Below the pieces are notes generated by a model. The model did no database searches and was not told the DNA's origin. It was given only the letters and a program-made list of their open reading frames with translations. 35,216 bases of DNA from Burkholderiales bacterium (GTDB taxonomy: Bacteria > Pseudomonadota > Gammaproteobacteria > Burkholderiales > Burkholderiaceae_C): NCBI GenBank assembly GCA_027484405.1, contig JAIXTA010000032.1, positions 1-35,216 on the forward strand, given 5' to 3'. Made by a program: the position numbers and the translations under genes. Below, in pieces: positions 16,456 to 24,789 of the stretch. Position 1 is the stretch's first letter; each line of letters starts with the position of its first letter.

Positions 16456-17757
16456 ATGTTGAGACCGCGCCTGATGACCCGTTGCCTGCTCGCACTGAGC
16501 CTGTCGCTTGGCAGCACTTGCGCTCTCGCGCAGACGCCGACGGGCGGCAATGCGCAAAGCTCGGGCTATGCGGTGCCGATCGGTGGGGCGCTCAAGTACG
16601 ACAACGACGTGGTGTGGTCCCGGCTGGTGCAGCTGGCCGGTGGCAAGGGTGCGCGCTTCGTGGTGTTTGCCACTGCAGCCAGCAACCCGACCCGCTCGGC
16701 CGAACTGACGATCGCGGCCCTGCAGAAGCACGGCGCGGTCGCCGAACACATTGCGGTGGCGCCCCGCTTGAAGGACGTGGATCTGAAGAAGGCCGTGGAG
16801 GACCCGGCGCTGATCGCCAAGGTGCGCGCTGCTCGCGGGGTCTATTTCACCGGCGGCGCCCAGGAACGCATTACCGACACGCTGCAGCCTGGCGGCAAGC
16901 CTACTGCGCTGCTCCAAGCGGTCTGGGATGTTTACCGCAGTGGCGGCGTGGTGGCAGGGTCGAGCGCAGGCGCGGCCATCATGTCCACCACGATGTTTAG
17001 GGACGCGCAGGATGTGCTCAATGTGATGAAGCACGGCATGCGCGAGGGCAAGGAAATCGACCGCGGTCTGGGCTTTGTCGGTGATGCGCTGTTTGTGGAT
17101 CAGCACTTCCTCAAGCGCGGCCGCTTCGGCCGCATGCTGCCGCTGATGCAGGCCAAGGGCTACACCTGGGGCATCGGCGTGGATGAAGACTCTGCCGCCA
17201 TCATCCGCGGCAGCCAGATCGAGGTCATTGGCGCCAAGGGGGCACTGCTGGTCGATCTCTCGCAGGCCACCCGCAATGCAGCGCTCGCGGAGTTCAACAT
17301 CCGCGGCGCCCGGCTGACCTATCTGGATCGCGGCGACCGATACGACATCGCCAAGCGCGAGATCACGCCCTCACCCCAGAAGCTCAAGGACCTGCGCATC
17401 GACCCGAACGCCGCCGACTTCAAGCCCTACTTCGGCACCGACGCGTACTGGCCCGACATGCTGGGCGACTCCATCATCGTCAACGCCATGGGCAACCTGC
17501 TCGACAACAAGCAGCGCGAGGCCTTCGGGCTCGCATACAGCGGCGCCCCGGCAGCCACTGACAGCAAACCGGACCTCGGCTTCGAATTCCGTCTGTACAA
17601 GGGTGCAGACACGATCGGCTGGTTCACCGGCAGCTTCGGCGGCGAGGACTACACCGTGGCCAACATGCTGCTGGACGTGACCCCCGTGCGCATGAATCGC
17701 CCTTTCTACACTCCGCTTGCAGCGCCCGCGGTCGGCACGACGCCGGTGAAGCGCTGA
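16456..17757 (+). CDS. Secreted cyanophycinase (peptidase S51 family)
   Basis: Serine-type exopeptidase that cuts cyanophycin (poly-aspartate with arginine side chains) into beta-Asp-Arg dipeptides. The start at 16456 has AAGGA 6 nt upstream and gives a 433-residue precursor with a signal peptide (MLRPRLMTRCLLALSLSLGSTCALAQ), so the enzyme leaves the cytoplasm. Catalytic features are FTGGAQ (131-136), the nucleophile elbow GSSAG with Ser170, and DQHF with His217 followed by RGRFGR. Intracellular cyanophycinases are about 270 residues; the extra length and signal peptide fit the extracellular CphE type. It heads an operon for arginine-type uptake and catabolism, implying polymer digestion outside the cell. 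An in-frame upstream extension to 16246 lacks a ribosome-binding site. Confidence 0.9.
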   Translation: MLRPRLMTRCLLALSLSLGSTCALAQTPTGGNAQSSGYAVPIGGALKYDNDVVWSRLVQLAGGKGARFVVFATAASNPTRSAELTIAALQKHGAVAEHIAVAPRLKDVDLKKAVEDPALIAKVRAARGVYFTGGAQERITDTLQPGGKPTALLQAVWDVYRSGGVVAGSSAGAAIMSTTMFRDAQDVLNVMKHGMREGKEIDRGLGFVGDALFVDQHFLKRGRFGRMLPLMQAKGYTWGIGVDEDSAAIIRGSQIEVIGAKGALLVDLSQATRNAALAEFNIRGARLTYLDRGDRYDIAKREITPSPQKLKDLRIDPNAADFKPYFGTDAYWPDMLGDSIIVNAMGNLLDNKQREAFGLAYSGAPAATDSKPDLGFEFRLYKGADTIGWFTGSFGGEDYTVANMLLDVTPVRMNRPFYTPLAAPAVGTTPVKR

Positions 17758-17770
17758 GCCTGAATTCCGG

Positions 17771-17786
17771 CCCGCCTAGACGCGGG
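17771..17786 (+). promoter_or_regulatory. Small intercistronic hairpin between cyanophycinase and the binding-protein gene
   Basis: CCCGC (17771-17775) pairs with GCGGG (17782-17786) around a 6-nt loop in the 52-bp gap. No T-run follows. Such hairpins can protect or separate transcripts so that the solute-binding protein is made in excess; that role is an inference. Confidence 0.35.
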
Positions 17787-17809
17787 TACATGACTCTGGA
17801 GTACCGACG

Positions 17810-18607
17810 ATGATCAAGACCTTGCTGCAGCGCCTTGCACTGGCCGGCCTCATGGCTGCTGCATCCCTCTCTGCGCTCGCCAACGACTGGACCCGAATCC
17901 GCATCGGCGTGGAAGGTTCCTACCCCCCGTTCTCGCAGATGGGACCGGACGGCAAGCTCGTCGGCTTTGAGATCGAACTGGCCAATGCCCTGTGCGCAGA
18001 GATGAAGGCGCAATGCACGCTGATCCAGCAGGACTTCGACGGCATGATCCCCGCGCTGCAGGCGCGCAAGTTCGACATGGTGATGGCCTCGATGTCGATC
18101 ACCGAGGAGCGCCGCCGTTCGGTGGACTTCTCAGACAAGTACTACAAGACACCCAACCGCTTCGTCGTCAAGAGCGGCAGCAAATTCCAGTTCACGGCCG
18201 AGGGCATGAAGGGCCGCAAGATCGGCGTGCAGCGCGCCACGATCAACGATCGCTATGTGACGGACGTCTTCAAGCAAAGCGAGATCGTGCGCTATGCCAA
18301 GCAGGATGACGCCTACCTCGATCTGACCGCCGGCCGCGTGGATGCGCTGGTGGTGGATGGACTGGCTGCGGAACGCGGCTTCCTGAAGACACCGGCAGGC
18401 AAGGGCTATCAGTTCGACGGTCCGCTGCTGGTTGACCCCAAGTACTTCGGGATTGGCGTGGGCGCGGCGTTCCGCAAGCAGGACACCGCCCTGCGCGACA
18501 AGGTCAATGCCGCCATCAAGGCCGTGCGCGCCAACGGCACGTACCAGCGCATTGCGGCCAAGTACTTCGAATTCGACATCTACGGCGACGCGCCGGCAGG
18601 CAAGTAA
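17810..18607 (+). CDS. Periplasmic arginine/ornithine-type substrate-binding protein (AotJ-like)
   Basis: Captures the substrate in the periplasm and delivers it to the AotQ/AotM permease. The 265-residue family 3 binding protein has a signal peptide (1-25, ending SLSALA), IRIGVEGSYPPFSQMGPDGKLVGFEIELANALC, the domain-1 substrate loop with MVMASMSITEERRRSVDFSDKYY, and KIGVQRATINDRYV. GGAG lies 8 nt before the ATG. It starts 52 bp after the cyanophycinase gene. The P. aeruginosa aot system takes up arginine, ornithine and, with AotO, beta-Asp-Arg, so the ligand may be the dipeptide; the sequence alone cannot decide. Confidence 0.92.
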   Translation: MIKTLLQRLALAGLMAAASLSALANDWTRIRIGVEGSYPPFSQMGPDGKLVGFEIELANALCAEMKAQCTLIQQDFDGMIPALQARKFDMVMASMSITEERRRSVDFSDKYYKTPNRFVVKSGSKFQFTAEGMKGRKIGVQRATINDRYVTDVFKQSEIVRYAKQDDAYLDLTAGRVDALVVDGLAAERGFLKTPAGKGYQFDGPLLVDPKYFGIGVGAAFRKQDTALRDKVNAAIKAVRANGTYQRIAAKYFEFDIYGDAPAGK

Positions 18608-18637
18608 GAACGGCACTGACGCTGCATTCATCACCGC

Positions 18638-19333
18638 ATGGACACCCTGCTCGACTACCTGCCCAGTCTGCTGGCCGGCACCACGATCACAATTGGTCTG
18701 GCCCTGTCCTCGCTGGCAATTGCCTGCATTCTCGGGCTGATGGGTGCAGCAGCAAAGCTGTCGCGTTCGCGGGCACTGCGCTGGTCGGCCAACACCTACA
18801 CCACGGTCATCCGGGGCGTACCTGACCTCGTGCTGATGCTGCTGGTGTTCTTTGGCGGGCAGGTGCTGGTCAACACCCTCGCAGCCCGACTCGGGTATGA
18901 CGACTACATTGACGTCAACCCCTTTGTGGCGGGCGTGCTGACCATCGGCTTCATCTTCGGGGCCTATCTGACAGAGACCTTCCGCGGCGCGATTCTCGCC
19001 ATACCTGCCGGACAGGCTGAAGCGGCGATGGCCTTCGGCATGACGCGCCTGCACACCTTGCGGCGGATCGTCCTGCCGCAGATGGTGCGCCTGGCACTGC
19101 CCGCCTTCTCGAACAACTGGCTCGTGCTGGTCAAGTCCACCGCCATCGTGTCGGTCATCGGCCTGACCGACATGATGCACAAGACCTCGCAGGCTGCCGG
19201 CGCGACCAAGCAACCCTTCATGTTCTATCTGGCGGCAGGTGCCATCTATCTGGTCATCACCAGCGTGTCCGGCCTGGTGTTCCGCCACCTCGAACGGCGC
19301 TTCTCCAAGGGCATCCGGGAGGCGCGCGCATGA
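18638..19333 (+). CDS. Arginine-type ABC transporter permease (AotQ-like)
   Basis: Inner-membrane permease of the polar amino-acid (HisQ/HisM) family, 231 residues with about five membrane helices. The conserved cytoplasmic EAA loop reads GQAEAAMAFGMTRLHTLRRIVLPQMVRLALPAF (about 125-157). The early motif TVIRGVPDLVLMLLVFFGG is typical of the first permease of the pair. The stop overlaps the start of the second permease by ATGA. It follows the binding-protein gene by 30 bp. Confidence 0.93.
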   Translation: MDTLLDYLPSLLAGTTITIGLALSSLAIACILGLMGAAAKLSRSRALRWSANTYTTVIRGVPDLVLMLLVFFGGQVLVNTLAARLGYDDYIDVNPFVAGVLTIGFIFGAYLTETFRGAILAIPAGQAEAAMAFGMTRLHTLRRIVLPQMVRLALPAFSNNWLVLVKSTAIVSVIGLTDMMHKTSQAAGATKQPFMFYLAAGAIYLVITSVSGLVFRHLERRFSKGIREARA

Positions 19334-20022
19334 ACTGGGACGCAATTGTTGAGTCGCTTCCGCAATATGTGAGCGGTCTTGGGACCACTCTGCAACTGCT
19401 TGCCGCATCGCTGGCCATCGGGCTGCTGGCTGCGCTGCCTCTTGCAGTGCTTCGGGCGCAGCCCGACAGCTGGGGCAACCTGCCCGTGCGCGCGTTCACC
19501 TACGTGATCCGCGGGACGCCCATGCTCGTGCAGCTCTTTCTCATCTACTACGGCCTGGCGCAGTTCGAGTTCATTCGCGATTCCTTCGCCTGGCCCTGGC
19601 TGAGTTCAGCCTGGTTCTGCGCCGTGCTGGCCTTCGGCATCAATACCTGTGCCTACACCACCGAGATCATTGCCGGCGCCATTCGAAACACGTCTCGCGG
19701 AGAGATCGAAGCTGCACGCGCCTGTGGCATGTCCCGCGCCCTGATGCTGCGCCGGATCGTGATTCCCTCAGCGCTGCGCCGCTCGATCCCGGCCTACAGC
19801 AACGAAGTGATCATGATGCTGCACGGGACTTCGCTGGCCAGCGTCGTCACGCTGCTTGACCTGACTGGCGCGGCACGCGAAATGAACAGCCGCTTCTATC
19901 TGCCCTTCGAGGCTTTTCTCACTGCCGCCGTGTTCTACCTCGCGGTCACGGGCGTCCTGGTACTGACCTTCCGGCAGATCGAGCGACGCTGGCTCGTCTA
20001 CCTGCAACCCAGAAAATCATGA
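19330..20022 (+). CDS. Arginine-type ABC transporter permease (AotM-like)
   Basis: Second inner-membrane permease, 230 residues, same family as its neighbour. FTYVIRGTPMLVQLFLIYYGLAQF and the EAA loop GEIEAARACGMSRALMLRRIVIPSALRRSIPAYSNE are clear. It overlaps the preceding permease and the following CphZ-like gene by ATGA at both ends, so three genes are translationally coupled. Together with AotJ, AotQ and AotP it forms a complete importer. Confidence 0.93.
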   Translation: MNWDAIVESLPQYVSGLGTTLQLLAASLAIGLLAALPLAVLRAQPDSWGNLPVRAFTYVIRGTPMLVQLFLIYYGLAQFEFIRDSFAWPWLSSAWFCAVLAFGINTCAYTTEIIAGAIRNTSRGEIEAARACGMSRALMLRRIVIPSALRRSIPAYSNEVIMMLHGTSLASVVTLLDLTGAAREMNSRFYLPFEAFLTAAVFYLAVTGVLVLTFRQIERRWLVYLQPRKS

Positions 20023-21137
20023 TCAGCCAACAACATCGGTTGCCCATCCAGACCCCGGGAACTATCCGCGAGGTCATCAGCTATCACTATGGGCCCGACA
20101 ACACGGGCCGCAAGGTCTATATCCAGGGATCGCTGCATGCCGATGAGCTGCCAGGCATGCTGGTCGCACACTGCCTGCGCGAGCAGCTTGCGCAGCTTGA
20201 GGAAGCGGGCGAGCTCGCCAGCGAGATTGTCGTGGTGCCCGTCTGCAACCCCATCGGTCTGTCGCAGTTTCTCCTGCATGCGCCGATCGGCCGCTTTGAC
20301 TTCAGCCGCGGCGAAAACTTCAACCGGCACTACCCGGACTTGTTTGAGGCTGTGAAGGCACGTGTCCGCGGCAAGCTTGGCACCGACGCAAAGATCAATG
20401 CGCAACACATCCGCGAGGCGATCCGAGCCGAGTTGGTCCTGACCCCGGCAAGCAGCGAACTGGCGGGTCTGCGCAAGACCCTGCTCTCACTGGCCTTTGA
20501 CGCGGACATCGTGCTCGATCTGCACTGCGACAGCGAGGCGGTGATGCACCTCTACACACTGACCCCGCTGTGGTCGCGCGTAGAACCGCTTGCTCGGTTG
20601 CTGCAGGCCAGGGCCACGCTGCTCGCCACCGAATCGGGCGACTCGCCGTTTGACGAAGCCTGCAGCCAGATCTGGTGGCGTCTGCAGGAGGCCTTCGGCC
20701 CCGACACACCAGTGGAGCTCGGCTGCACATCGGTCACAGTCGAGCTGCGCGGCGCACGGGACATCAACCTTGAAATGGCAAGGAACGATGCCCGGGCGAT
20801 CATCGACTATCTGCGCGTCACCGGACATGTGCATGGTGTGGTTACAGCATTGCCGCCCCTCGCAGCAGACGCGACACCGCTGGCCGGCAGTGCCACGCTC
20901 TCCGCACCCATCAGTGGCGTACTGGCCTTCGTGAAGGCGCCGGGCGAACTGGTTGCGGTTCAGGACGTCGTTGCGCAGGTGATCGACCCGCTGACCGGCC
21001 AGACCGCCGACATCGTGAGCCATACCTCGGGCGTGATGTACGCCCGGGATGCTCGATCCTTTGTCACGCAGGGTACGGATGTCTGCAAGGTCGCCGGGCG
21101 TGTACCCTTTCGCCACGGTCGGCTGCTCAGCGCCTAG
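20019..21137 (+). CDS. Zinc-dependent beta-Asp-Arg dipeptidase, AotO/CphZ-like (AstE/aspartoacylase superfamily)
   Basis: The 372-residue protein belongs to the succinylglutamate desuccinylase/aspartoacylase (M14-related) superfamily. Zinc ligands are visible as His40-x-x-Glu43 (GSLHADELPG) and His169 (VLDLHCD); Glu242 (TVELRG) fits the catalytic glutamate; GENFNRHYPD (98-107) is a substrate-binding block. The C-terminal 80 residues form a biotinyl/lipoyl-like beta domain (ISGVLAFVKAPGELVAVQDVV). AotO of the P. aeruginosa aot operon, a CphZ, hydrolyses beta-Asp-Arg from cyanophycin, and this gene occupies the same place between the permease and ATPase genes. A cyanophycinase in the same operon strengthens that reading. 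AstE-type succinylglutamate desuccinylase is the alternative, but AstE is shorter and not set among transporter genes. Confidence 0.85.
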   Translation: MISQQHRLPIQTPGTIREVISYHYGPDNTGRKVYIQGSLHADELPGMLVAHCLREQLAQLEEAGELASEIVVVPVCNPIGLSQFLLHAPIGRFDFSRGENFNRHYPDLFEAVKARVRGKLGTDAKINAQHIREAIRAELVLTPASSELAGLRKTLLSLAFDADIVLDLHCDSEAVMHLYTLTPLWSRVEPLARLLQARATLLATESGDSPFDEACSQIWWRLQEAFGPDTPVELGCTSVTVELRGARDINLEMARNDARAIIDYLRVTGHVHGVVTALPPLAADATPLAGSATLSAPISGVLAFVKAPGELVAVQDVVAQVIDPLTGQTADIVSHTSGVMYARDARSFVTQGTDVCKVAGRVPFRHGRLLSA

Positions 21138-21145
21138 CTCCTGAC

Positions 21146-21988
21146 ATGAATGCACGCCTCGATCCGCGGCACGGGTCAGCCCAACATGCCGCCAACCCCC
21201 TGTTGAACAGCAGCCCGACGATGCCGAACAAGCTCGAAGTCAGCGACATCCACAAGCGTTTCGGCGAGGTCGAGGTACTGAAGGGCGTCAACCTCGAAGC
21301 GGCGCCGGGCGATGTCGTCACCCTGATCGGCGCGAGTGGCTCGGGCAAGAGCACTTTCCTGCGCTGCATCAACCTGCTCGAACAGCCGAACCAGGGCTCA
21401 ATCCGCCTGGATGGTGAAGAGCTGCGACTGACTGCAGACCGCGACGGCACACTGAAAGCGGCGGATCCGCGACAGTTGGCGGCAATGCGTGCGCGTCTCA
21501 CGATGGTGTTTCAGCACTTCAACCTCTGGGCGCACATGACCGTGACCGAGAATGTCACTGAAGCGCCGATGCATGTGCTGGGGCTGAGCAAGGCCGAGGC
21601 CCGGGAACGCGCAGAGACCTACCTGAACCGCGTGGGTGTATGGCACCGGCGAGATCTCTATCCTGCACATCTGTCTGGCGGCGAACAGCAGCGTGTTGCG
21701 ATTGCGCGTGCACTCGCCATGCAACCCGAAGTGATGCTCTTTGACGAGCCGACTTCTGCATTGGATCCGGAGCTCGTCGGCGAAGTCCTGCGCGTGATGC
21801 GCGCGCTGGCGGAGGAAGGCCGCACGATGGTCATCGTGACGCACGAGATGGAGTTCGCTCGCGAGGTCTCCAACAAGACGCTGTTCTTGCACAAGGGCAT
21901 AGTGGAGGAGTCCGGACACCCCGCCGAAGTGCTGTCGAGACCGCAATCGCCGCGCTTGCTGCAGTTTCTTTCCAGCGGACTGAAGTAG
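21146..21988 (+). CDS. Arginine-type ABC transporter ATPase (AotP-like)
   Basis: ATP-hydrolysing subunit of the importer. The 280-residue frame carries Walker A GASGSGKS (62-69), Q-loop MVFQHFNLWAHMTV, signature LSGGEQQRVAIARALA, Walker B VMLFDEPTSALDP and H-loop IVTHEM. The start is uncertain: ATG at 21146 lies 8 bp after the cphZ-like stop but adds about 25 poorly conserved residues; ATG at 21221 (MPNKLEVSDIHKRFG) matches the usual family N-terminus. Neither has a strong ribosome-binding site. Confidence 0.93.
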   Translation: MNARLDPRHGSAQHAANPLLNSSPTMPNKLEVSDIHKRFGEVEVLKGVNLEAAPGDVVTLIGASGSGKSTFLRCINLLEQPNQGSIRLDGEELRLTADRDGTLKAADPRQLAAMRARLTMVFQHFNLWAHMTVTENVTEAPMHVLGLSKAEARERAETYLNRVGVWHRRDLYPAHLSGGEQQRVAIARALAMQPEVMLFDEPTSALDPELVGEVLRVMRALAEEGRTMVIVTHEMEFAREVSNKTLFLHKGIVEESGHPAEVLSRPQSPRLLQFLSSGLK

Positions 21989-22050
21989 CCCTGGCTTGCG
22001 ACAGGCGAATACGCAAACGCCGCATTGACCTACCGCAATCCTCACCCCTG

Positions 22051-22896
22051 ATGCGCACGATCCAGCTCGCCGTCCTTGTCTGCCAGGGCCAGCCGCTGGA
22101 GCCGATCGCGCAGCTTGCTCGCCTCAATGCGGCGTTGTCCGACAGCCAGGCGCCCTTGCAGGTCAAGCTCGTTCTTTGCGCCCTGCAAGCCGGCGCCGAG
22201 ATCCTGACGGCTGAAGGCATTGCGATCCGTGTGCGCCCCAGCTCCGAAGTCACGCATTCCGATGTTCGGGCTGTCGTCGGAGTTGCAGACTCATCGGAAG
22301 TCGAGCCTGCGGCCGATTGGCTCAAACAAGCCGGACAGGTGCGCGCATGGGCAAGCCCCACGAGTGCCATGGGCCTTGGCTCAGACATCTTGTTCGTCGA
22401 GCACACTGCGCTCTGCGCCGCCCTGGGCCGCGCACTGGTGGCCCTGTGGACACCTGAAGCGATTGCCCGCTGGGCGACTGTCCACGCCGAGAGCACAGGA
22501 GCTGCGCAAGGCGCGGTGCAGCGGCCAATTGAGCGCAAGACGGCTCATCCGAAGTTGGCTGAGGCGCTTGCACTCATGAAAGCCAATTTCGAGGAGCCAC
22601 TGCCAGGCGACGACATCGCACGCTTGGTCGGCGTGTCGAGACGGCAGCTCGAGCGCCTGTTCAAGCAGCACCTCGATACCCTGCCTTCGAAGCACTATCT
22701 GGAGCTGCGGCTGGCACATGCCCGCCTGCTGCTGCAGGACAGCTCACAGTCCATTCTCCAGGTCGGGCTAGCCTGCGGCTTTTCGTCCGGCCCGCACTTC
22801 TCCAGCACCTATCGCGCGCACTTCGGTATCACCCCGCGAGAGGAACGCAGCCGCCGCGTTTCGACCTACTGGCAGGCAGGAAGCTCACCCGCATGA
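22051..22896 (+). CDS. AraC-family transcriptional regulator, ArgR type
   Basis: 281 residues: the N-terminal part (1-155) is a divergent DJ-1/PfpI-like sensor domain (QVKLVLCALQAGAEILTAEGIAI). The C-terminal AraC/XylS double helix-turn-helix (about 170-265) reads LPGDDIARLVGVSRRQLERLFKQHL and SILQVGLACGFSSGPHFSSTYRAHFGITPREER. In pseudomonads the gene after aotP is argR, the arginine-responsive AraC-type regulator that controls aot and aru; position, length and architecture match. The likely target is the tandem operator at 16205-16241. Its stop overlaps the next gene by ATGA. It is unrelated to the hexameric E. coli ArgR repressor. Confidence 0.9.
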   Translation: MRTIQLAVLVCQGQPLEPIAQLARLNAALSDSQAPLQVKLVLCALQAGAEILTAEGIAIRVRPSSEVTHSDVRAVVGVADSSEVEPAADWLKQAGQVRAWASPTSAMGLGSDILFVEHTALCAALGRALVALWTPEAIARWATVHAESTGAAQGAVQRPIERKTAHPKLAEALALMKANFEEPLPGDDIARLVGVSRRQLERLFKQHLDTLPSKHYLELRLAHARLLLQDSSQSILQVGLACGFSSGPHFSSTYRAHFGITPREERSRRVSTYWQAGSSPA

Positions 22897-23945
22897 ACAC
22901 ATCCAGCACCCACTACGTGCTGCGACCCAGCCGGCTCGCAGACCTGCCCCAGATTGAACGGATCGCGCGCGCTGCGGCGATCGGTGTCACCTCACTGCCG
23001 GAGGATCCGGAGCGACTGCTAGAGAAGGTGCGACGTTCACTGAATTCGTTTGCCTCAGACGTGGATATGCCCACCGAGGAAGCCTACTTCTTCGTTCTGG
23101 AGAATCCGGCAAGCGGTCATATTGCCGGCGTGAGCGGCATCACGGCCACTGCCGGATTTCATGATCGCTTCTACAGCTATCGCAACGAAATCGTGGTGCA
23201 CAGCTCGCGGTCCCTGGGGCTGTCCAACCGGATTCACGTGCTCCACCTGTGTCATGACCTGAGCGCCTACAGCCTTCTGACATCCTTCTATGTCGAACCG
23301 CAGCTGGAGCTAAGCGCATGGCCTCAACTGCTGTCGAGAGCACGCCTGCTCTTCATGGCAGAGCATCCTCAGCGCTTTGCCGACCGGGTGGCTGCCGAGA
23401 GCCCGGGGCTGTGTGACGATGCGGGCCACTGCCCGTTCTGGGATGCCGTGGGGCGACGCTTCTTCAACATGGACTACGCCCAGGCCGAGCGCATCGCGGG
23501 CGGTCGCAGCAAATCCTTCATCGCCGAGCTGATGCCGCACGCCCCCATCTATGTGCCCCTGCTGCCGGAGCAAGCTCGGCTGGCGATCGGACAACTCCAT
23601 CCTTCCGCAGAATTGCCCTTCTCAATCCTGATGGACGAGGGCTTCGATGAAAACACGTACGTGGACTTGTTTGACGGCGGACCGACTGTTCACGCCCGGC
23701 TCGACACCTTGCGTACGCCGCGAGCCAGTCGGCGCTTGCCGACCCGCATCGGCGCACGGGGAACGTATCGCTTCATCGCCCTCAACACATCGGCCGCGAA
23801 CCCGCGCGCGAGCGTCGTGCAAGGTCAGGTCGACGCGGGGCATTTCGTGATGGATGTGCGCGATGCGCAAATGCTCGAGCTCGTGGAAGGCGATGAGCTG
23901 CGCGTTGCGCCACTGGACGCCGACGTGATTGCGGGAGGCGAATGA
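22893..23945 (+). CDS. Arginine N-succinyltransferase subunit (AruF/AstA-like)
   Basis: First step of the AST pathway: succinyl-CoA plus arginine gives N2-succinylarginine. The 350-residue protein begins YVLRPSRLADLPQIERIARAAAIGVTSLP, has the GNAT-like core (YFFVLENPASGHIAGVSGI, LHLCHDLSAYSLLTSFYVEP), and a conserved C-terminal part (PIYVPLLPEQARLAIGQLHPSAELPFSILMDEGFDENTYVDLFDGGPTV). It overlaps the regulator and the next gene by ATGA. The paired arrangement resembles P. aeruginosa aruF-aruG, which encode a heteromeric enzyme. The remaining AST genes (astB, astC, astD, astE) are not in the window. Confidence 0.9.
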   Translation: MNTSSTHYVLRPSRLADLPQIERIARAAAIGVTSLPEDPERLLEKVRRSLNSFASDVDMPTEEAYFFVLENPASGHIAGVSGITATAGFHDRFYSYRNEIVVHSSRSLGLSNRIHVLHLCHDLSAYSLLTSFYVEPQLELSAWPQLLSRARLLFMAEHPQRFADRVAAESPGLCDDAGHCPFWDAVGRRFFNMDYAQAERIAGGRSKSFIAELMPHAPIYVPLLPEQARLAIGQLHPSAELPFSILMDEGFDENTYVDLFDGGPTVHARLDTLRTPRASRRLPTRIGARGTYRFIALNTSAANPRASVVQGQVDAGHFVMDVRDAQMLELVEGDELRVAPLDADVIAGGE

Positions 23946-24778
23946 TGTTGCAGATTCGATTTGCGCAGACCGGAGATCGCGACGCGGTTCGCGATCTGCT
24001 TCAGCGGCACCCGATCGACGCATCCGGCTGGCGTTTGCCGATGGGCTGGTGGCTCGAAACACTTCAGCTGCCTCTGGCAGCGCCCGCCAGGCCGGACGCG
24101 CTCCCCGCGGACGAGCCGGTGCTTCTGCTGGCAACGACAGGCGGCGGCATCGTCGCCGTGGCAAGCTTTACGCCGGGCTTCGGCACAAGAAAAGCTTGCC
24201 CTGCGTGGCGACTCGGTCGAACGGTGCACGCCAGCGAGGATCTCAAGATTCTGCATGCGGTCGACACCTTGCAGCTGAGTCATGACCTCTATGGCAGCAG
24301 CGAACTGGCCATCCTCGCTGCCATACCCGATGTGGCTTCGGGTAGCGCGCCCTGCGGCTTGCTCAGCGCTGTGGTGCGCATGCTCAAGGGCTCAGTGTCT
24401 GCCGGACGTGATGAACAGGTCTTTGTCCGCCTTCGAGGAATTCACGACGCTGCTGGTCGAGCGGCATTCTGGCAAGCGCTAGGTCGTCCCTTCTGCCCCC
24501 CGGCGCTCGGTGCAGTCGACCAATCGGGGGCCGTACCGGCGCACCTGGCGCACTGGAAGGCCGGCGTGGCTGAGCTGCTGCCGCGTCTGCCGGTATACGG
24601 CGCATTCCTGCCCGCCGAAGTACAGCGCGATCTTGGACGCGTCGACCCTGCACTGGCAGGCTTCGAGAGTGGCCTCGAGCGTCTGGGCTTTCGGGCTTCG
24701 GGCCTGGTCGACCTGATCGATGCCGGTCCGATCTTTGCTGCCCGGTGGAAAGATGTGGGGCAGCGCAGTACTGACTGA
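23942..24778 (+). CDS. Arginine N-succinyltransferase second subunit (AruG/AstA-like, divergent)
   Basis: A 278-residue AstA homologue, shorter and more divergent than the subunit before it. Shared elements are the N-terminal IRFAQTGDRDAVRDLL, the LHAVDTLQLSHDLYGSSELAILAA segment, aligning with LHLCHDLSAYSLLTSF of its partner, and PRLPVYGAFLPAEVQRDLGRVDPALAGFESGLERLGFRASGLVDLIDAGPIF. A large internal part of the GNAT core is reduced, so it may serve as a structural or regulatory partner. The start ATGATG overlaps the partner stop. It is the last gene of the operon and converges on recR with 11 bp between stops; no terminator hairpin is visible there. Confidence 0.82.
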   Translation: MMLQIRFAQTGDRDAVRDLLQRHPIDASGWRLPMGWWLETLQLPLAAPARPDALPADEPVLLLATTGGGIVAVASFTPGFGTRKACPAWRLGRTVHASEDLKILHAVDTLQLSHDLYGSSELAILAAIPDVASGSAPCGLLSAVVRMLKGSVSAGRDEQVFVRLRGIHDAAGRAAFWQALGRPFCPPALGAVDQSGAVPAHLAHWKAGVAELLPRLPVYGAFLPAEVQRDLGRVDPALAGFESGLERLGFRASGLVDLIDAGPIFAARWKDVGQRSTD

Positions 24779-24789
24779 ATCCTTGCGCC

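Noticed and set aside
18131-19408. A 425-codon minus-strand frame opposite the binding-protein and first permease genes
   Set aside because: Antisense shadow; Gln/His/Arg-rich, no domain, contradicts two clear plus-strand genes.
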